A program made the translations under genes and the position numbers. A DNA stretch of 64,000 nt, taken from Gentiana macrophylla (Eukaryota; Streptophyta; Magnoliopsida; Gentianales; Gentianaceae). The notes beneath the pieces are model-generated. The model did not search any database. It was not told the DNA's origin and saw only the letters and a program-made list of their open reading frames with translations. This document shows positions 10,292 to 21,307 of this stretch, piece by piece; the stretch's first letter is position 1, and each line of letters opens with the position of its first letter. The stretch is from contig JAOBSW010000391.1 in assembly GCA_026214975.1 (NCBI GenBank), positions 39,363 to 103,362 on the forward strand, in the 5' to 3' direction.

Positions 10292-11130
10292 GCTACTCGG
10301 AAATCGGAAGGAACCGCTTGAGCCTTATAATCTGAGATAGAGAAAATTGCGAGAAGAAATAGGAAGTTAGCTAGGAGGCTGGCTAAGCAAGGAGAAGAGG
10401 ATCCAAATCTTGTGGAAAGCGAGCAAGGAGTGGAAGAAGGACATACAACCGATCATTCGAACATTAGAAAGTCAAGCGAAAATGGAAGGAAATCAGTCAA
10501 TCCAAACCAGGTACCTAAATCCTCGTTATTAATCCTGTTATCAATAATGCCAATAATGTGAATGCAAATGCTAATAATGAGAACCAAGCCCTAGTTCAAG
10601 GAGCGAGGTGCACTTTGCAAAGTTATGCAACGCCCACTATTGAACAATTCATTCCCGCTATCATAGCACCGCAAGATGCTGCGGAAGTCTATCACCCTAG
10701 GCCTAATGTAATTCAAATGGTGACCAATTATTCTACTTTTCATGGAATCCAAAACGAAGATCCTGGTGTTCACGTGACGAATTTCTTGGAGATCGTTAGC
10801 ACAGTGAAACCGAATTAATCCCGGAGGGGAACATTAAATCTTAAGCTTTTCCTTTCACCTTGAAAGATAAAGCTAAGCAATGGCTTCTCTCTTTAGAGGC
10901 TGGATCTATCACAACTTGGGAACAATTGTTGCAAAAATTCATGAATAAGTATTTTCCCTTGGGAAAAACCTTTAAGTTACGCCAAGACATCCTAGGATTT
11001 AAGCAACAACCTGGGAGAGTTTTGATCAAGCTTGGGAGCGTTTCAAGGAAGCTATGAGGAAGTGTCCTCATCATGACATCTCTCTTTGGCTTTTAATGCA
11101 AACTTTTTACCATGGGTTGAGAGAGACTGA
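10292..11130 (+). pseudogene. gag: gag of Athila-type element, copy 2 (frameshifted)
   Basis: It is homologous to 1250-2103, with different breaks. The N-terminal part is frameshifted at about 10310-10530. 10558-10818 (NENQALVQGARCTLQSYATPTIEQFIP, then the start of the gag core) is open and spans the point where copy 1 is broken. A base loss near 10811 and an insertion near 10835 split off 10860-11057 (DKAKQWLLSLEAGS, FKLRQDILGFKQQ). As in copy 1, no ATG is present at the frame start. Confidence 0.85.
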
Positions 11131-12426
11131 GAAAATTAGAGTAGACGCCTCCAGCAATGGAGCGTTTGTTCTTTATCTCCGAGGAGGCACAAGGGAAGAT
11201 GGAGCAAATAGCGATGAATAGCCAATGGGAGGCAATGACATAGCTCTTTGTGAAGATGGTCACGACATATTCGATGATAGTGCATCTACCAAAATCTTAG
11301 AACAACTTTTCATTATCAACGATAAGGTAGATGGGATGCAAGAGAGGATGACAAGAGAGTAGAAAGGACTGGAATCGAGGTAGCACCTCAAAGTGAGAAC
11401 GCTGCAATGAAGAAGCCAATTATGTCAGGGGAGGGTACAGCCTAATCATAACCATCCTGGATTCGATATAGTGACATTAATGCAGAGAAAGGCCTAAACC
11501 GCCTACCACTTATGTACCACTGATGAGACTAAAACTTTTGGTTGGGAAGTCGCAATAGAAAAGGCGAGTAATGTAAATCACCGACAATATGGGACAACTT
11601 TCAAAATCTATGGCTGAGTTAGCCACTAACTTTAGCCAATATTGTCAGAAGACCGATGCCAAGGTAACCAATCAAGAAGCTCTAGTTCAAAATCTCACAC
11701 ACCAGGTAGGACAACTAGCTGAGCAAGTCTCAACTAGACCTCCTGGAGGGTTTCCAAGCAACACTGAAAAGAACCCTAAGGATTTGAATGCGATCATGAC
11801 AAGAAGTGGAAAGGAGGTAACTCCACCATCCTTGCAAGAGAAAGAAAAAGTCACAAAGAATAAGGATGGTGAGCCAAGCAATGAGACTAATACTTCCGAG
11901 ACTTTGCCTGAGCAAAGAACGTATAAAGAACCTGCTGGCCCTAGAGTTGAACTTTACGATAACAAGTATCCAATTTTCACTGATGTCGATCCTTCAACTC
12001 TACCTTAACCTCCACCAAAGCCGAAGCCTAAGTTTGATAATAAGAGGTATAAGAAGTTCGTGGATATGTTTAGTAAATTACAAATCAATATACCCCTAGT
12101 TGAAGCACTAGCTGAAATGCCTGAGTACACCAAGTTTTTAAATGACACAGTCTCAACTAAAAGGAAACTTTTAGATTTAGAGACCATATGCCTTAATGAG
12201 GAGTGTTCACCATTCTTCAACATAAGTTACCCCAAAATGCAAAGATCCGGGAAGCTTTCTCATTCCTGCACCATAGGTAACGTATGTCCGAACAAAGCTT
12301 TGTGTGATCTAGAGCAAGCGTGAACTGATGCCACTTTGTCTATTTTTCGGAAGCTAGGCATGAAAGATCTTAAGAAGACCTCAATCACATTGCAATTAGT
12401 GACCGTTCGTTAAAGAACCGTGTGGA
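11131..12426 (+). pseudogene. Gag C-terminal and protease region, Athila copy 2
   Basis: 11589-12008 is an open 139-codon stretch (MGQLSKSMAELATNFSQYC, coiled-coil-like VQNLTHQVGQLAEQV, then MTRSGKEV and a charged linker). Copy 1 has it broken upstream of 2744. 12060-12323 continues with LQINIPLVEALAEMPEYTKF. The protease active-site block (about 12305-12325) lacks the same base as copy 1, giving CDLEQA instead of a DLGA-type motif. 11131-11588 is broken by several stops. Confidence 0.7.
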
Positions 12427-13138
12427 GTGGTTGAGGATGTGCTAGTAAGAGTTGAAAAGTTTGTATTTCCTGTCGACCTTGTGGTATTTGATATGGAAGC
12501 TAACTACGAGGTACCATTGATATTAGGGAGACCTTTCATGGCCACTAGTAGACCGCTAATTGATGTTTACAAAGGCGAGTTGGTATTAAGAGTGAATGAA
12601 GAGAGAGTTGCATTCAATGTCTTCGACACTATGAAGCAACCTGATGATGGAGAGGATGCATGTTTCATGTTGGATTCCATTGATAGGATCGTTCAAGAAT
12701 TTCAACAACATGAAAGTATCAAGGATTTCTTGGATCTTTGTCTTAGAAGAAGAAGATGAAGTCAAATGCGTGAGTAGTGAGGAGGAGAAGATGATATGGC
12801 CGAGGATGTAGTAGAGGGACCCCAAGGGCCTGTAGAGGAAGTAAGTCTTTGCGGAGATTGAAAGATTCTATCATAGACCAACGTGGCATAAGTACTTCGA
12901 ACTCAAACTCACCGGGTCGGAAGTTGAAGACCTCTTTGGAAGAACCCCCCACAAATTTGACTTTAAAACCTCTTCCTGCGAATTTGAAGTATGTGTTTCT
13001 TCAAGATGAGACCTTGCCACTGATCATATCTTCTTCCTTGACGGACTTACAAGAGGAAAAACTAATGAGAGTTACGAGAGAGTACCATGGAGCATTTGGA
13101 TGGACCATAGGCGACGTTAAGGGCATTAGTCCTAGAGT
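12427..13138 (+). pseudogene. pol: Protease end and RT linker, Athila copy 2
   Basis: 12427-12759 carries the end of the protease-like fold (ANYEVPLILGRPFMATSRPL, residues about 28-47) and then the linker up to FLDLCLRRRR. 12849-13214 continues the linker (SLEEPPTNLTLKPLPANLKYVFL) to the RT N-terminus in a shifted frame. Breaks near 12768, 12800 and 12848 are at sites where copy 1 is open. Confidence 0.8.
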
Positions 13139-14191
13139 ATGTATGCACAAAATCTCCGTGGACCACGAAAAGAAAGCGGTTGCACAACCTCTCAGGCGTT
13201 TAACCCCACAATAAAGGAAGTGGTTAGGGATGAGGTTATAAAAATGTTGGAAATGGGAATTATATTTCCTATTGCTGATAACGAATGGGTTAGCCCTATC
13301 CACGTAGTTCCCAAAAAGGGAGGATTGACGGTGCAAGCCAATGAGTTGAATGAGTTAATTCCTGTGAGGCTAATCACCGGTCATCGAGTATGCATAGACT
13401 TTAGGAAACTAAATGATGCAACTAGTAAGGACCACTTTCCTCTTCCCTTCATCGATCAAATGCTCGAGAGACTGAGCGGGCATGCTTTCTATTGTTTTCT
13501 TGACGGATATTCGGGATACTATCAAATCCACATCTCCCCTGAAGATCGTGAGAAAACAACATTTACATGCCCATATGGGACATTTGCGTACAATCGGATG
13601 CCATTTGGATTGTGCAACGCCCCCGCAAAATTTCAACGGTGTATGATGTCATTATTTGCGGATATGGTGGAAGACTTCTTGGAAATCTTTATGGATGATT
13701 TCTCCGTGTTTGGAGACGATTTCGATTCATGTCTCACACATCTAGCACGAGTATTGAAGAGATGTGAAGAGACTAATCTTGTGCTTAACTGGGAGAAGTG
13801 TCATTTGATGGTTACGGAAGGTATAGTACTGGGCCACCGCATATCAAAGAACGGTATAGAGGTGGATAGAGCCAAAGTTGAGGTGATCGAGAAATTACCT
13901 CCACCTACTAATCTTAAAACTTTGCGAGGTTTTTTAGGCCACGCCGGATTTTATCGTAGGTTTATCAAGGATTTTTCCTTGGTCTCTAGACCTCTTACCG
14001 AATTATTGGCCAAGGATGTGCCATTCGTGTTTTCTAATGAGTGCATAAAAGCTTTCAACGAAATAAAAGTAGATCGATTCATCGCACCCATTCGCAGTGC
14101 ACTGGATTGGGATCTTCCGCTTGAATTGATGTGTGATGCAAGTGATCTGCTTTGTTGGCGCGCTTTGGGTCAAAGAAAGATAAGATCTTGA
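13139..14191 (+). CDS. pol: Reverse transcriptase core, Athila copy 2 (open 350 codons, both ends frameshifted)
   Basis: This is the best-preserved RT in the window. In order: EVVRDEVIKMLEMGIIFP, HRVCIDFRKLNDATSKDHFPLPFIDQMLERL, YSGYYQI, TTFTCPYGTFAYNRMPFGLCNAPA, catalytic FMDDFSVFGDD, KCHLMVTEGIVLGHRIS, then the thumb ([14 protein letters not shown]) and the first RNase H acidic block (LMCDASD). KDHFPLPFIDQMLERL and FMDDFSVFG together identify the Athila lineage. The frame is lost at about 14145, where copy 1 continues through [14 protein letters not shown]. The first ~20 codons are out of the true frame, so the real upstream boundary is the frameshift at about 13210. Confidence 0.92.
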   Translation: MYAQNLRGPRKESGCTTSQAFNPTIKEVVRDEVIKMLEMGIIFPIADNEWVSPIHVVPKKGGLTVQANELNELIPVRLITGHRVCIDFRKLNDATSKDHFPLPFIDQMLERLSGHAFYCFLDGYSGYYQIHISPEDREKTTFTCPYGTFAYNRMPFGLCNAPAKFQRCMMSLFADMVEDFLEIFMDDFSVFGDDFDSCLTHLARVLKRCEETNLVLNWEKCHLMVTEGIVLGHRISKNGIEVDRAKVEVIEKLPPPTNLKTLRGFLGHAGFYRRFIKDFSLVSRPLTELLAKDVPFVFSNECIKAFNEIKVDRFIAPIRSALDWDLPLELMCDASDLLCWRALGQRKIRS

Positions 14192-14947
14192 GACCTATCT
14201 ATTATGCAAGTTTGGACTTTGAATGCTGCCCAAAGAAATTACGCCACAACGGAGAAGGAACTTTTGGCCGTTATCTTTGCTTTTGACAAATTTAGATCTT
14301 ACTTAGTGGGATCTAAAGTCACTGTGTGGACTGACCATGCGGCTCTTAAGTATCTCCTAGCAAAGCAAGATTCAAAGCCGAGACTGTTGAGATGGATTCT
14401 ACTGCTACAAGAATTTGATGTAGAAATCCGAGATAAGAAAGGAAGTGAGAACGTGGTGGCCGATCATCTATCGCGCTTACAATTAGAGGATGGTGAGGAA
14501 TTACCTGAGATAGGAGAATCTTTTCCTGATGAACAACTTTTCTCCATCACCACCATCAGAGAACATGATGATTGTGCTGCAGTTTCTTCGCGAATAGAGG
14601 TTGTGAAGGAGAAGAAGCAACCATGGTTTAGTTCGTTTGTCAATTATCTATCCGCAAAATACCTACCACCGAATCTCACTGTCCAAGAAAGGAGAAAGTT
14701 CTTTAAAGATCTTAGACATTATTATTGGGATGAGCCTTATTTATTTAAGCTAGGATCTGATAATATTTTTCGAAGATGTGTGCCCGAAGAAGAATATAAT
14801 GATATCCTGAAGCATTGTCATTCCTATGAAGTTGGAGGACACTACGGGGAGAAAAACCGCGCTAAGGTCCTCCAATGCGTTTTTATTGGCCGACATTGTT
14901 TAAGGATGCACACCAATATGCAAAGGCATGTCATGCTTGTCAAATGA
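14192..14947 (+). pseudogene. pol: RNase H and integrase N-terminus, Athila copy 2
   Basis: 14204-14947 continues RNase H ([37 protein letters not shown]), the linker, and the first half of the integrase zinc-binding motif ([12 protein letters not shown]). A one-base change near 14878 (TGCGTTTTTATTGG) moves the rest to another frame. Confidence 0.88.
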
Positions 14948-15920
14948 CAGGTAATATTTCAAGGAGGAATGAGATGCCACTCAAGAGCATCTTAGAAGTG
15001 GAGCTTTTGATGTTTGGGGATAGATTTTGTTGGACCCTTCACTTCATCATTATCTAACCGATATATCTTAGTTCTTTGTTGATTATGTATCCAAATGGGT
15101 TGAGGCCATTGCTTCCCCTACTAACGATGCTAGGGTTGTGGTTAGATTCTTGAAGAAGAACATTTTTACAAGATTTGGGACGCCTAGGCGATTATAGCGA
15201 CAATGGTAGTCATTTTTGCAATAAACCTTTTGAAAGGTGATGATTAAATATGGGGTTCGACATAAGCTAGCAATCGCATATCACCCAGAGACTAGTGGGC
15301 GGGTAGAAGTCACCAATCGAGAGATAAAGCGTATCCTGGAGAAAACTGTCAATACAACTAGGAAGGATTGGTCAATACGTTTAGATGACGCTTTATGGGC
15401 TTATAGGATCGCATATAAAATCTCGATTGGAATGTCACCATATAGGATTGTTTTGGAAAGGCATGTCATCTACTGTAGAGGCTGGAGCACCGGGCCATGT
15501 GGGCAACAAGGATGCTAAATTTTGATGAGACGTTGGCCGGTGAGAAGAGGATGTTAGAATTAACTCGCTGGAGGAGTTTCGTTTAGAGGCATATGAGAAT
15601 GCCAAGATTTTCAATGAGCGCACGAAGAAATTCCATGACAAGAAGATTCTCGGATAGGACCTTTCAAGAGGGTGATCTCGGTTCTCTTGTACAATTCGCG
15701 CTTAAGACTCTTCCCGGGTAAGTTGAAATCAAGATGGTGTGGCCCATTTCAAGTACAACAAGTCTTTCTTCTGGAGGCGGTGGAGCTATTCAACTTCAAA
15801 GACGAGTCCAGATTTGTGGTCAATGGACATCGTATTAAGCATTATCATGGGCTTCCGCCGAATTTCGCCGAGAGGAGGTTTTGTACCTCGATGACCATGT
15901 CTATGAATAAACCATCTTGA
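14948..15920 (+). pseudogene. pol: Integrase, Athila copy 2 (frameshifted)
   Basis: The CHACQ zinc-binding half lies in a frame at 14875-15057. The first catalytic Asp region (about 15010-15030) is broken by a base loss. The second (about 15190-15205) is broken by two small losses. 15237-15518 keeps the catalytic Glu block ([17 protein letters not shown]) that is out of frame in copy 1. 15672-15920 encodes the C-terminal part ([26 protein letters not shown]). Each copy keeps a different subset of the catalytic residues in frame. Confidence 0.85.
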
Positions 15921-17364
15921 GCTGATTCGAAGCTAGCGACTATAAACTTAGAACTACTACCAATAACTATCTTTTTCGCTTTTTCTTGTTAATAAAGTAG
16001 CATGCGCCTATCACGTTTTTTTTTTCATCTCGCCATGTTCCGAGTCTAAGTTCGGAATAAACGAGGTTTTTTCCTTGATAGCCGTCATGTGAGTTTTTAT
16101 TTAGGTTTAACTCCCTTTTGGTCTTGTCCATGGCAGTATAAAATAAAGTGGCTTAAACTGGTTTTAGATATCTATATCTAATTATCGCCACGTTATTTTA
16201 TAACTTCCATAGACATGGTATTTGACGATTTCGTGGAGCTTGTTTGTTTGTACAGGATGTGTGTCTCTCTCTCACGCCTTTGTGCCGATGATTACTCCGA
16301 TATTGTTCCTGTGCTTGGGAGCCGTTTCAGAGCTAAGTCTTTCATCTTGAACTCATTTATTTTTGTCATTGAGGACAATGCCATTTTTAAGTAAAGGCGG
16401 GGGACTTAGCTATATATTGTGCTATATGTTGAAAAAGTAAAGGGAACGGAATCTTGAGACAATATTGAGCCAAATTTGAAAAAATTTTATGGATAAATGC
16501 CAAGTTGTTTAACCTGCACCTTTAAACTTGTGAAGTTCTTATACTTAGAGTTAATAGGAAATGAACCAAGTGCGTGAGTACGTGGTCATATTATACTTTT
16601 GCGATAAATTGTTAGTAGACTTAAGGATATTCATGCCAACAATTGCAAGTAGTTAGGTATTGTTCAATTACTCAACATGTGAATCGCTTAGTACCGCATG
16701 AGTTATAATAATTGAAAGAAGTATGTGTACATTGCGTAGATAATTGGTTATGAGGACCCAGTGTCGATATTTGTCGATCGATGTATTCTCGATCTTCTAG
16801 CCAACAAAAGTGGAGTAATAAGCTTGGGACGTACTGTGTTTTGACAATGTATTAAAACAACTGGGCTTGTAGTGACATTACCAAAGTAGCCCCGCGCTTG
16901 TGGTAATATTCGATGCTATGCTTAATCTAAGATAGGAGGATACTCTATGAAGAGTTTTCTTCCTTGAGGTTAGTAGTATTCGAAAAATAAGCAAAATTGA
17001 AAAAAGAAATATATTTTCGAAATTTTTGAGGCTTGAGTAGTACTCGGTCTCCAAGTCCAAAACCCTATAGATACGCTCTTGCTTATTGTTCTAGTGCTTT
17101 AACCATTGCGAGGCACAAGAAGTATGAATGCTGATGTTGGTAAATTTAGATATGAAGTCTGCATAAACTCTAATCTTGCTACATTTATATAAAACCAATG
17201 CACATGCACACAATCACTTCGATTCATAGCGAGTAGTGAATAATGCTTATCTTATGAGCATGACTGGTATGAGTTGACTCGGGTTTCTTGTGTAAGTATG
17301 AGTTGACCACAGAAAGTGTTGTCTTGGGGAATAACTTGTTGATGCTTTGTTGGGGACGAAGCAA
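15921..17364 (+). other. 3' noncoding region of Athila copy 2
   Basis: It is homologous to 6891-8326. It holds the inverted repeat (16125-16152 against 16187-16215), a degraded PPT-like run near 16385-16405, and AT-rich sequence with no recognisable ORF. Confidence 0.7.
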
Positions 17365-17384
17365 AGTTTAAGTGGGGGGCATTT
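17365..17384 (+). other. Polypurine tract, Athila copy 2
   Basis: agtttaagtggggggcattt directly precedes the TG of the third LTR at 17385. Confidence 0.75.
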
Positions 17385-18969
17385 TGATGTGATTAAAATA
17401 TACCCATTTATGTCATCAATTATAACCTTAAATCGGAGTTAATTATATAAATTTTATATTTAATCACGTGTTTATATTTATTATTTAATGATAAGTGATT
17501 ATTAATATGATAATTGGTATTTAGCTGTTTTTATTATAAAAGAGCAATTAATTGTGTGATAAATGCTGATTTTGCAGATCATGATAAATCGGGAAGATAA
17601 TTATCACGCAATCGGGAGATCACAAGATAAAAGAGAAGAAAATCGGAGCATTGAAGAAAAGATAAATCAGATCAATTCAAAAGCATGGAGTGGGGAACAA
17701 GTCAGATGGAGCCAAAGTGAAAACGCGTAAAGAAGGAGGCTCGGTCGACCGAGCCATGCCATTCGGTCGACCGAGCGTGTAGGTTCGGTCACCCGAGCCT
17801 AATGTGATAAATGCATGTCAATCTTCTGGATTCTCCTATGTCGGCTACAACTCCTATATAAGCAAAGAGCCACGATCTTTGAGAAAGACACACCACTACA
17901 ACACAAAACAATTCATACAATCTTAGCTTTTAAGTTTTTAGTTTTATTTTTATGTTCGTTCATTGTGGATTCATCGGATTCTCCGATTAGGGAGCGCATT
18001 AAAGAGTGGGAGTCACTCTCGTCTTCGAGGGTATGACTATTCAATTATGCAATCTTTATTTGTAGATCTGATGTATTTTATTATGGAGTAATTTTATTGC
18101 GTGATGTAGATTAATTTACGAACCCATGTGTTTAGGTTAGAAACGTTAAGAAGTAATCATGATTTGTTCCGGCACAGAACCGTGTTCGGTCGACCTAGAC
18201 GTGTCACTCGGTCGCCCGAGTGGCTGTCGTTCGGTCGACCGAGTATGGTAATGTCTTGGGGCAATATTATGATCGGCCGACTACGTCGATTCTCTCGATT
18301 TGGAATTAAAACGAGTAATTAAACCTGATCAACTTAATTATTTGTCATCATAATTTAACATGAAACCCAAAAGTGATTGTTACTTAGGATATAGATTGAA
18401 TCGGCATCTAAGAAGTACGCCTTACCCTAGGAATGTTGCTTAGATGAGGTTACGGTTTATACCGGCATCCCTAGTCTCGTAATTGTGTCAGAACTTATAT
18501 GAGATGGAGGCATTAAAAAGCGAAGTCACGTAACGGAGGCACGATGATTTAGATGGCCTAATCGGAGCTAAATCTACCTTAGGGGATGACTCCCGTAGTC
18601 ATAATAATTAATCTTTAACGTTTGTTTTGTCTCGTTATCATCCTAATTCACATGGGGGAGTTATAATCTACTAGCGTAATCAATACTATTTGTTTAGATA
18701 ATATCAACCGTATTATCCTTGTTTTAGTAGCCTTTAGTCTGTCTTTGTGGTCTTTTGTGTCTTGTGGTTGTCACTATTTTATTTTCTGCATTTAGTTGGT
18801 CGTAGACCGCCCTTTTAATTTAGTTCTAATAGGATAAAGTTGTGTTTTATTTGTGCCGAGTCTCTGTGGGATCGACCTCGACTCTATCTGGCTATACTAC
18901 AATTGAACCTAGTTCTCTTGCTAGTGTGTTAGTAGGCATCGAGTTAATAACTTAACTTGACCTCCATCA
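17385..18969 (+). repeat. Athila-type LTR, third copy (1585 bp)
   Basis: It opens TGATGTGATT and closes CCATCA. The next bases (cctgtaaatc) belong to copia element A, which fixes the boundary. The TATA box is at 17851-17860; palindromic boxes lie at 17740, 17762 and 17784 and at 18185, 18207 and 18230. The other end of the insertion, and so any target duplication, lies outside the window. Confidence 0.92.
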
Positions 18970-19367
18970 CCTGTAAATCAAACAAATCAAGATTTACAAT
19001 GGTTGAAGGACCACCCTACTGAACAAGTAATTGGCAACGTACAACAAGGTGTAAGGACTAGAAGACAATTGGAAGCAATGTTTACTTGTTTTCTATCTCA
19101 AATGGAGCCTAAAGTTGTTGAAGAAGAATATATGATCCAGATTGGATAATTGCTGTGCAAGAAGAATTGAATGAGTTCAAAAGAAACCATGTTTGGACAC
19201 TAGTGGAAAGGCCTAGTCATGCAAATATAATTGGACATAAATGGGTATACAAAAATAAATAGGATGAATCTGGTACCATTGTAAGGATCAAGGCCAGACT
19301 AGTAGCAAAAGGCTATTTTCAAGCTGAAGGAATAAATTTTGATGAGACATATGCCCCAGTTGCAAGA
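18970..19367 (+). pseudogene. pol: RT N-terminal part of Sirevirus-like copia element A (frameshifted)
   Basis: The sequence resumes abruptly after the Athila LTR with copia pol. One frame reads WLKDHPTEQVIGNVQQGVRTR, which is the usual link between copia integrase and RT. A frameshift near 19125 and an in-frame TAG at about 19261 break the RT N-terminus (HVWTLV, HKWVYKNK, ARLVAKGY in separate frames). Everything 5' of this (LTR, gag, protease, integrase) must lie upstream of the Athila insertion, outside the window. Confidence 0.8.
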
Positions 19368-20024
19368 TTGGAATCTATAAGATTATTCTTGGCATATGAT
19401 GCTTATAAAAACTTCGAAGTATACCAGATGGATGTCAAAAGTGCATACTTGAGTGGCATTCTGGAGGAAGTGGTTTATGTTCAGCAACCTCCTAGTTTTG
19501 AAGCTAAAGATCAAGAAGATAAAGTGTACAGACTCGACAAGGCACTTTGTGGATTGAAACAAGCACCAAGAGCATGGTATGAAACCCAATCTCAATTCTT
19601 GGTGGACAATGGTTTTACCAAAGGTACCATTGACAAGTCTCTTTTCAGAATCAATGAAGGGGACAGCACCCTGCTGGTACAGATTTATGTTGATGACATA
19701 ATTTTTGGTTTTGAAAATGAATTTCTATGTGAAAAGTTTGCTAATCTCATGAAAAGAAAGTTCCAAATGAGTATGATGGGAGAGATGAATTACTTCTTGG
19801 GATTACAAGTCAAACAAATTAAAGATGGAATCTTCATTCATCAAACTAAATATACCGAGTTGCTGAAAAAGTTTGGTATGGAAAATAGCACCAAGGTATC
19901 AACTCCTATGAGTACTAACATCATATTCGATGAAGATAAACAAGGCAAAGATGTTGATCAGACTTCATACAGAAGGATGATAGGAAGTCTGCTGTACCTC
20001 ACTGCCAGCAGAGCTGATATATGA
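19368..20024 (+). CDS. pol: Reverse transcriptase of copia element A
   Basis: 218 open codons with the Ty1/copia RT signature blocks: YQMDVKSAYLSGILEEVVYV, LCGLKQAPRAWYE, catalytic YVDDIIFG, MMGEMNYFLGLQVKQ and RRMIGSLLYLTASRADI. A TGA at 20022-20024 interrupts a conserved stretch; the frame continues directly behind it (FAVGVCARFQ). Lineage is inferred as Sirevirus-like from the RNase H end and the long 3' ORF. Confidence 0.9.
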   Translation: MESIRLFLAYDAYKNFEVYQMDVKSAYLSGILEEVVYVQQPPSFEAKDQEDKVYRLDKALCGLKQAPRAWYETQSQFLVDNGFTKGTIDKSLFRINEGDSTLLVQIYVDDIIFGFENEFLCEKFANLMKRKFQMSMMGEMNYFLGLQVKQIKDGIFIHQTKYTELLKKFGMENSTKVSTPMSTNIIFDEDKQGKDVDQTSYRRMIGSLLYLTASRADI

Positions 20025-20627
20025 TTTGCTGTAGGTGTTTGTGCAAGATTTCAATCTAAACCAAAGGAAAGTCACTTAGCTGCAGTCAAAAGGATTCTCA
20101 AGTACCTAAAAGAGAGTTTGGGAGTAGGGATATGGTATTCAAAAGATGGAAGCTTCAAAGTTATATCTTACTCAGATTCTGATTATCCAGGATGCAAGAT
20201 TGTTAGAAAAAGCACCATAGAAACCTGTCAGTTAATGGGAAATAGACTTGTTTCCTGGTTCAGCAAGAAACAAAATTTATTATCAACTTCCACTGCTGAA
20301 GATGATTATATTGCTGTTGGAAGCTGCTGTGCACAAATACTATGGTTAAGACAACAATTAAAGGATTACGAAATTGAAGAAAGAGAAATTCCTATAATGT
20401 GTGACAACACAAGTGAAATTGAAATCACTGAAAATCATGTTTTGCACTCAAGAACCAATCACATTGATGTGAGACATCATTTTATAAGATATCATGTGGA
20501 GAAGAAAGATGTGATGGTTCTTTACATCCCTACTGAAGATCAACTCTCTGATATATTTACAAAACCATTGGATAATGAAAGATTTGCTAAGTTAAGAACT
20601 GAACTTGGCATTATAAAAGTTGACTGA
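20025..20627 (+). CDS. pol: RT end and RNase H of copia element A
   Basis: This continues the RT frame after the TGA. RNase H blocks are SYSDSDYPGC, RLVSWFSKKQNLLSTSTAEDDYIA and IMCDNTSEIEI, then HSRTNHIDVRHHFIRYHVEKKDV and the C-terminal TEDQLSDIFTKPLDNERFAKLRTELGI. The HSRT-HID-RHHFIR and DIFTKPLD blocks are typical of Sirevirus pol ends. ADDYIA replaces the more common AEAEYIA. The reading frame ends with a normal TGA at 20625-20627. Confidence 0.9.
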   Translation, partial: FAVGVCARFQSKPKESHLAAVKRILKYLKESLGVGIWYSKDGSFKVISYSDSDYPGCKIVRKSTIETCQLMGNRLVSWFSKKQNLLSTSTAEDDYIAVGSCCAQILWLRQQLKDYEIEEREIPIMCDNTSEIEITENHVLHSRTNHIDVRHHFIRYHVEKKDVMVLYIPTEDQLSDIFTKPLDNERFAKLRTELGIIKVD

Positions 20628-21307
20628 TATATTATTGATCAGTAGTGTACAGGAATTCAACAAGGGAATTAGTCTTTGCACTACTGGATGAGCCCACTTG
20701 GCAGACTAGTCATTGGTATCAATAATTCTATGTACTTAAATAAGTTTGGACAATTGAGCAAATGAAGTTGCCAAGGGGTTTGGTCTTTGTCCTATTGGGT
20801 GATCTCACTTGACAGATCAGTCATTGATGTTAAACTTCATCTTGTATTATCAGTTGGACAAAACTAGAGTGTTTAAAGATCAACAGAGTAATTTGTCAGG
20901 AGGCTGCTAAGCCATCTTTGTCAGCAGACTACTGAGTGAACTCTGCTGAAAATCAAGTCTGCTGGAGTATACATTACAAGACAGTCAAACTTAAATGAAA
21001 GTCAACAGTAATTGGATATTATTCTTATCCTTTATAACTGCGGATACAATATCCAACGGTTACAACTCTTTTTGGGATAAGTTAGTGGGACACGTGGCAA
21101 CATCACATTTATTCCAACCTTACTCATGGTTAAATGCTAAAGTACGTGTACAGTACTTTCGTGACAGTTACTGCCCACTACCTTTCCTTATATATACAAA
21201 CATAGATAGAGAAGATACTTACAAGTTTCAGATCGATTTTCTCTGAGAATATACAGTGTGAACACAGATTATCAAGCTATCTTCTTCTGCTTTCTCAAAT
21301 TTCATCA
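20628..21307 (+). promoter_or_regulatory. Pol-to-extra-ORF spacer of element A with repeat block and TATA-like promoter
   Basis: 680 bp without ORF. Directly after pol lies a block (20660-20716: ggaattagtctttgc...cagactagtcattgg) that recurs in diverged form at 20771-20827. Element B has one copy of the same block after its pol. Further down are a G-box-like cacgtggc (21090-21097), gtgtacagtac (21147-21157) and a TATA-like ttatatataca at 21187-21198, about 115 bp before the extra ORF's ATG. A promoter for a subgenomic RNA is inferred, not shown. Confidence 0.5.

Noticed and set aside
1..18969. Tat/Ogre-type classification of the gypsy elements
   Set aside because: The RT has FMDDFSVFG and KDHFPLPFIDQMLERL with a ggcgccgttgccggg PBS, typical of Athila; the RNase H and integrase order is also standard.
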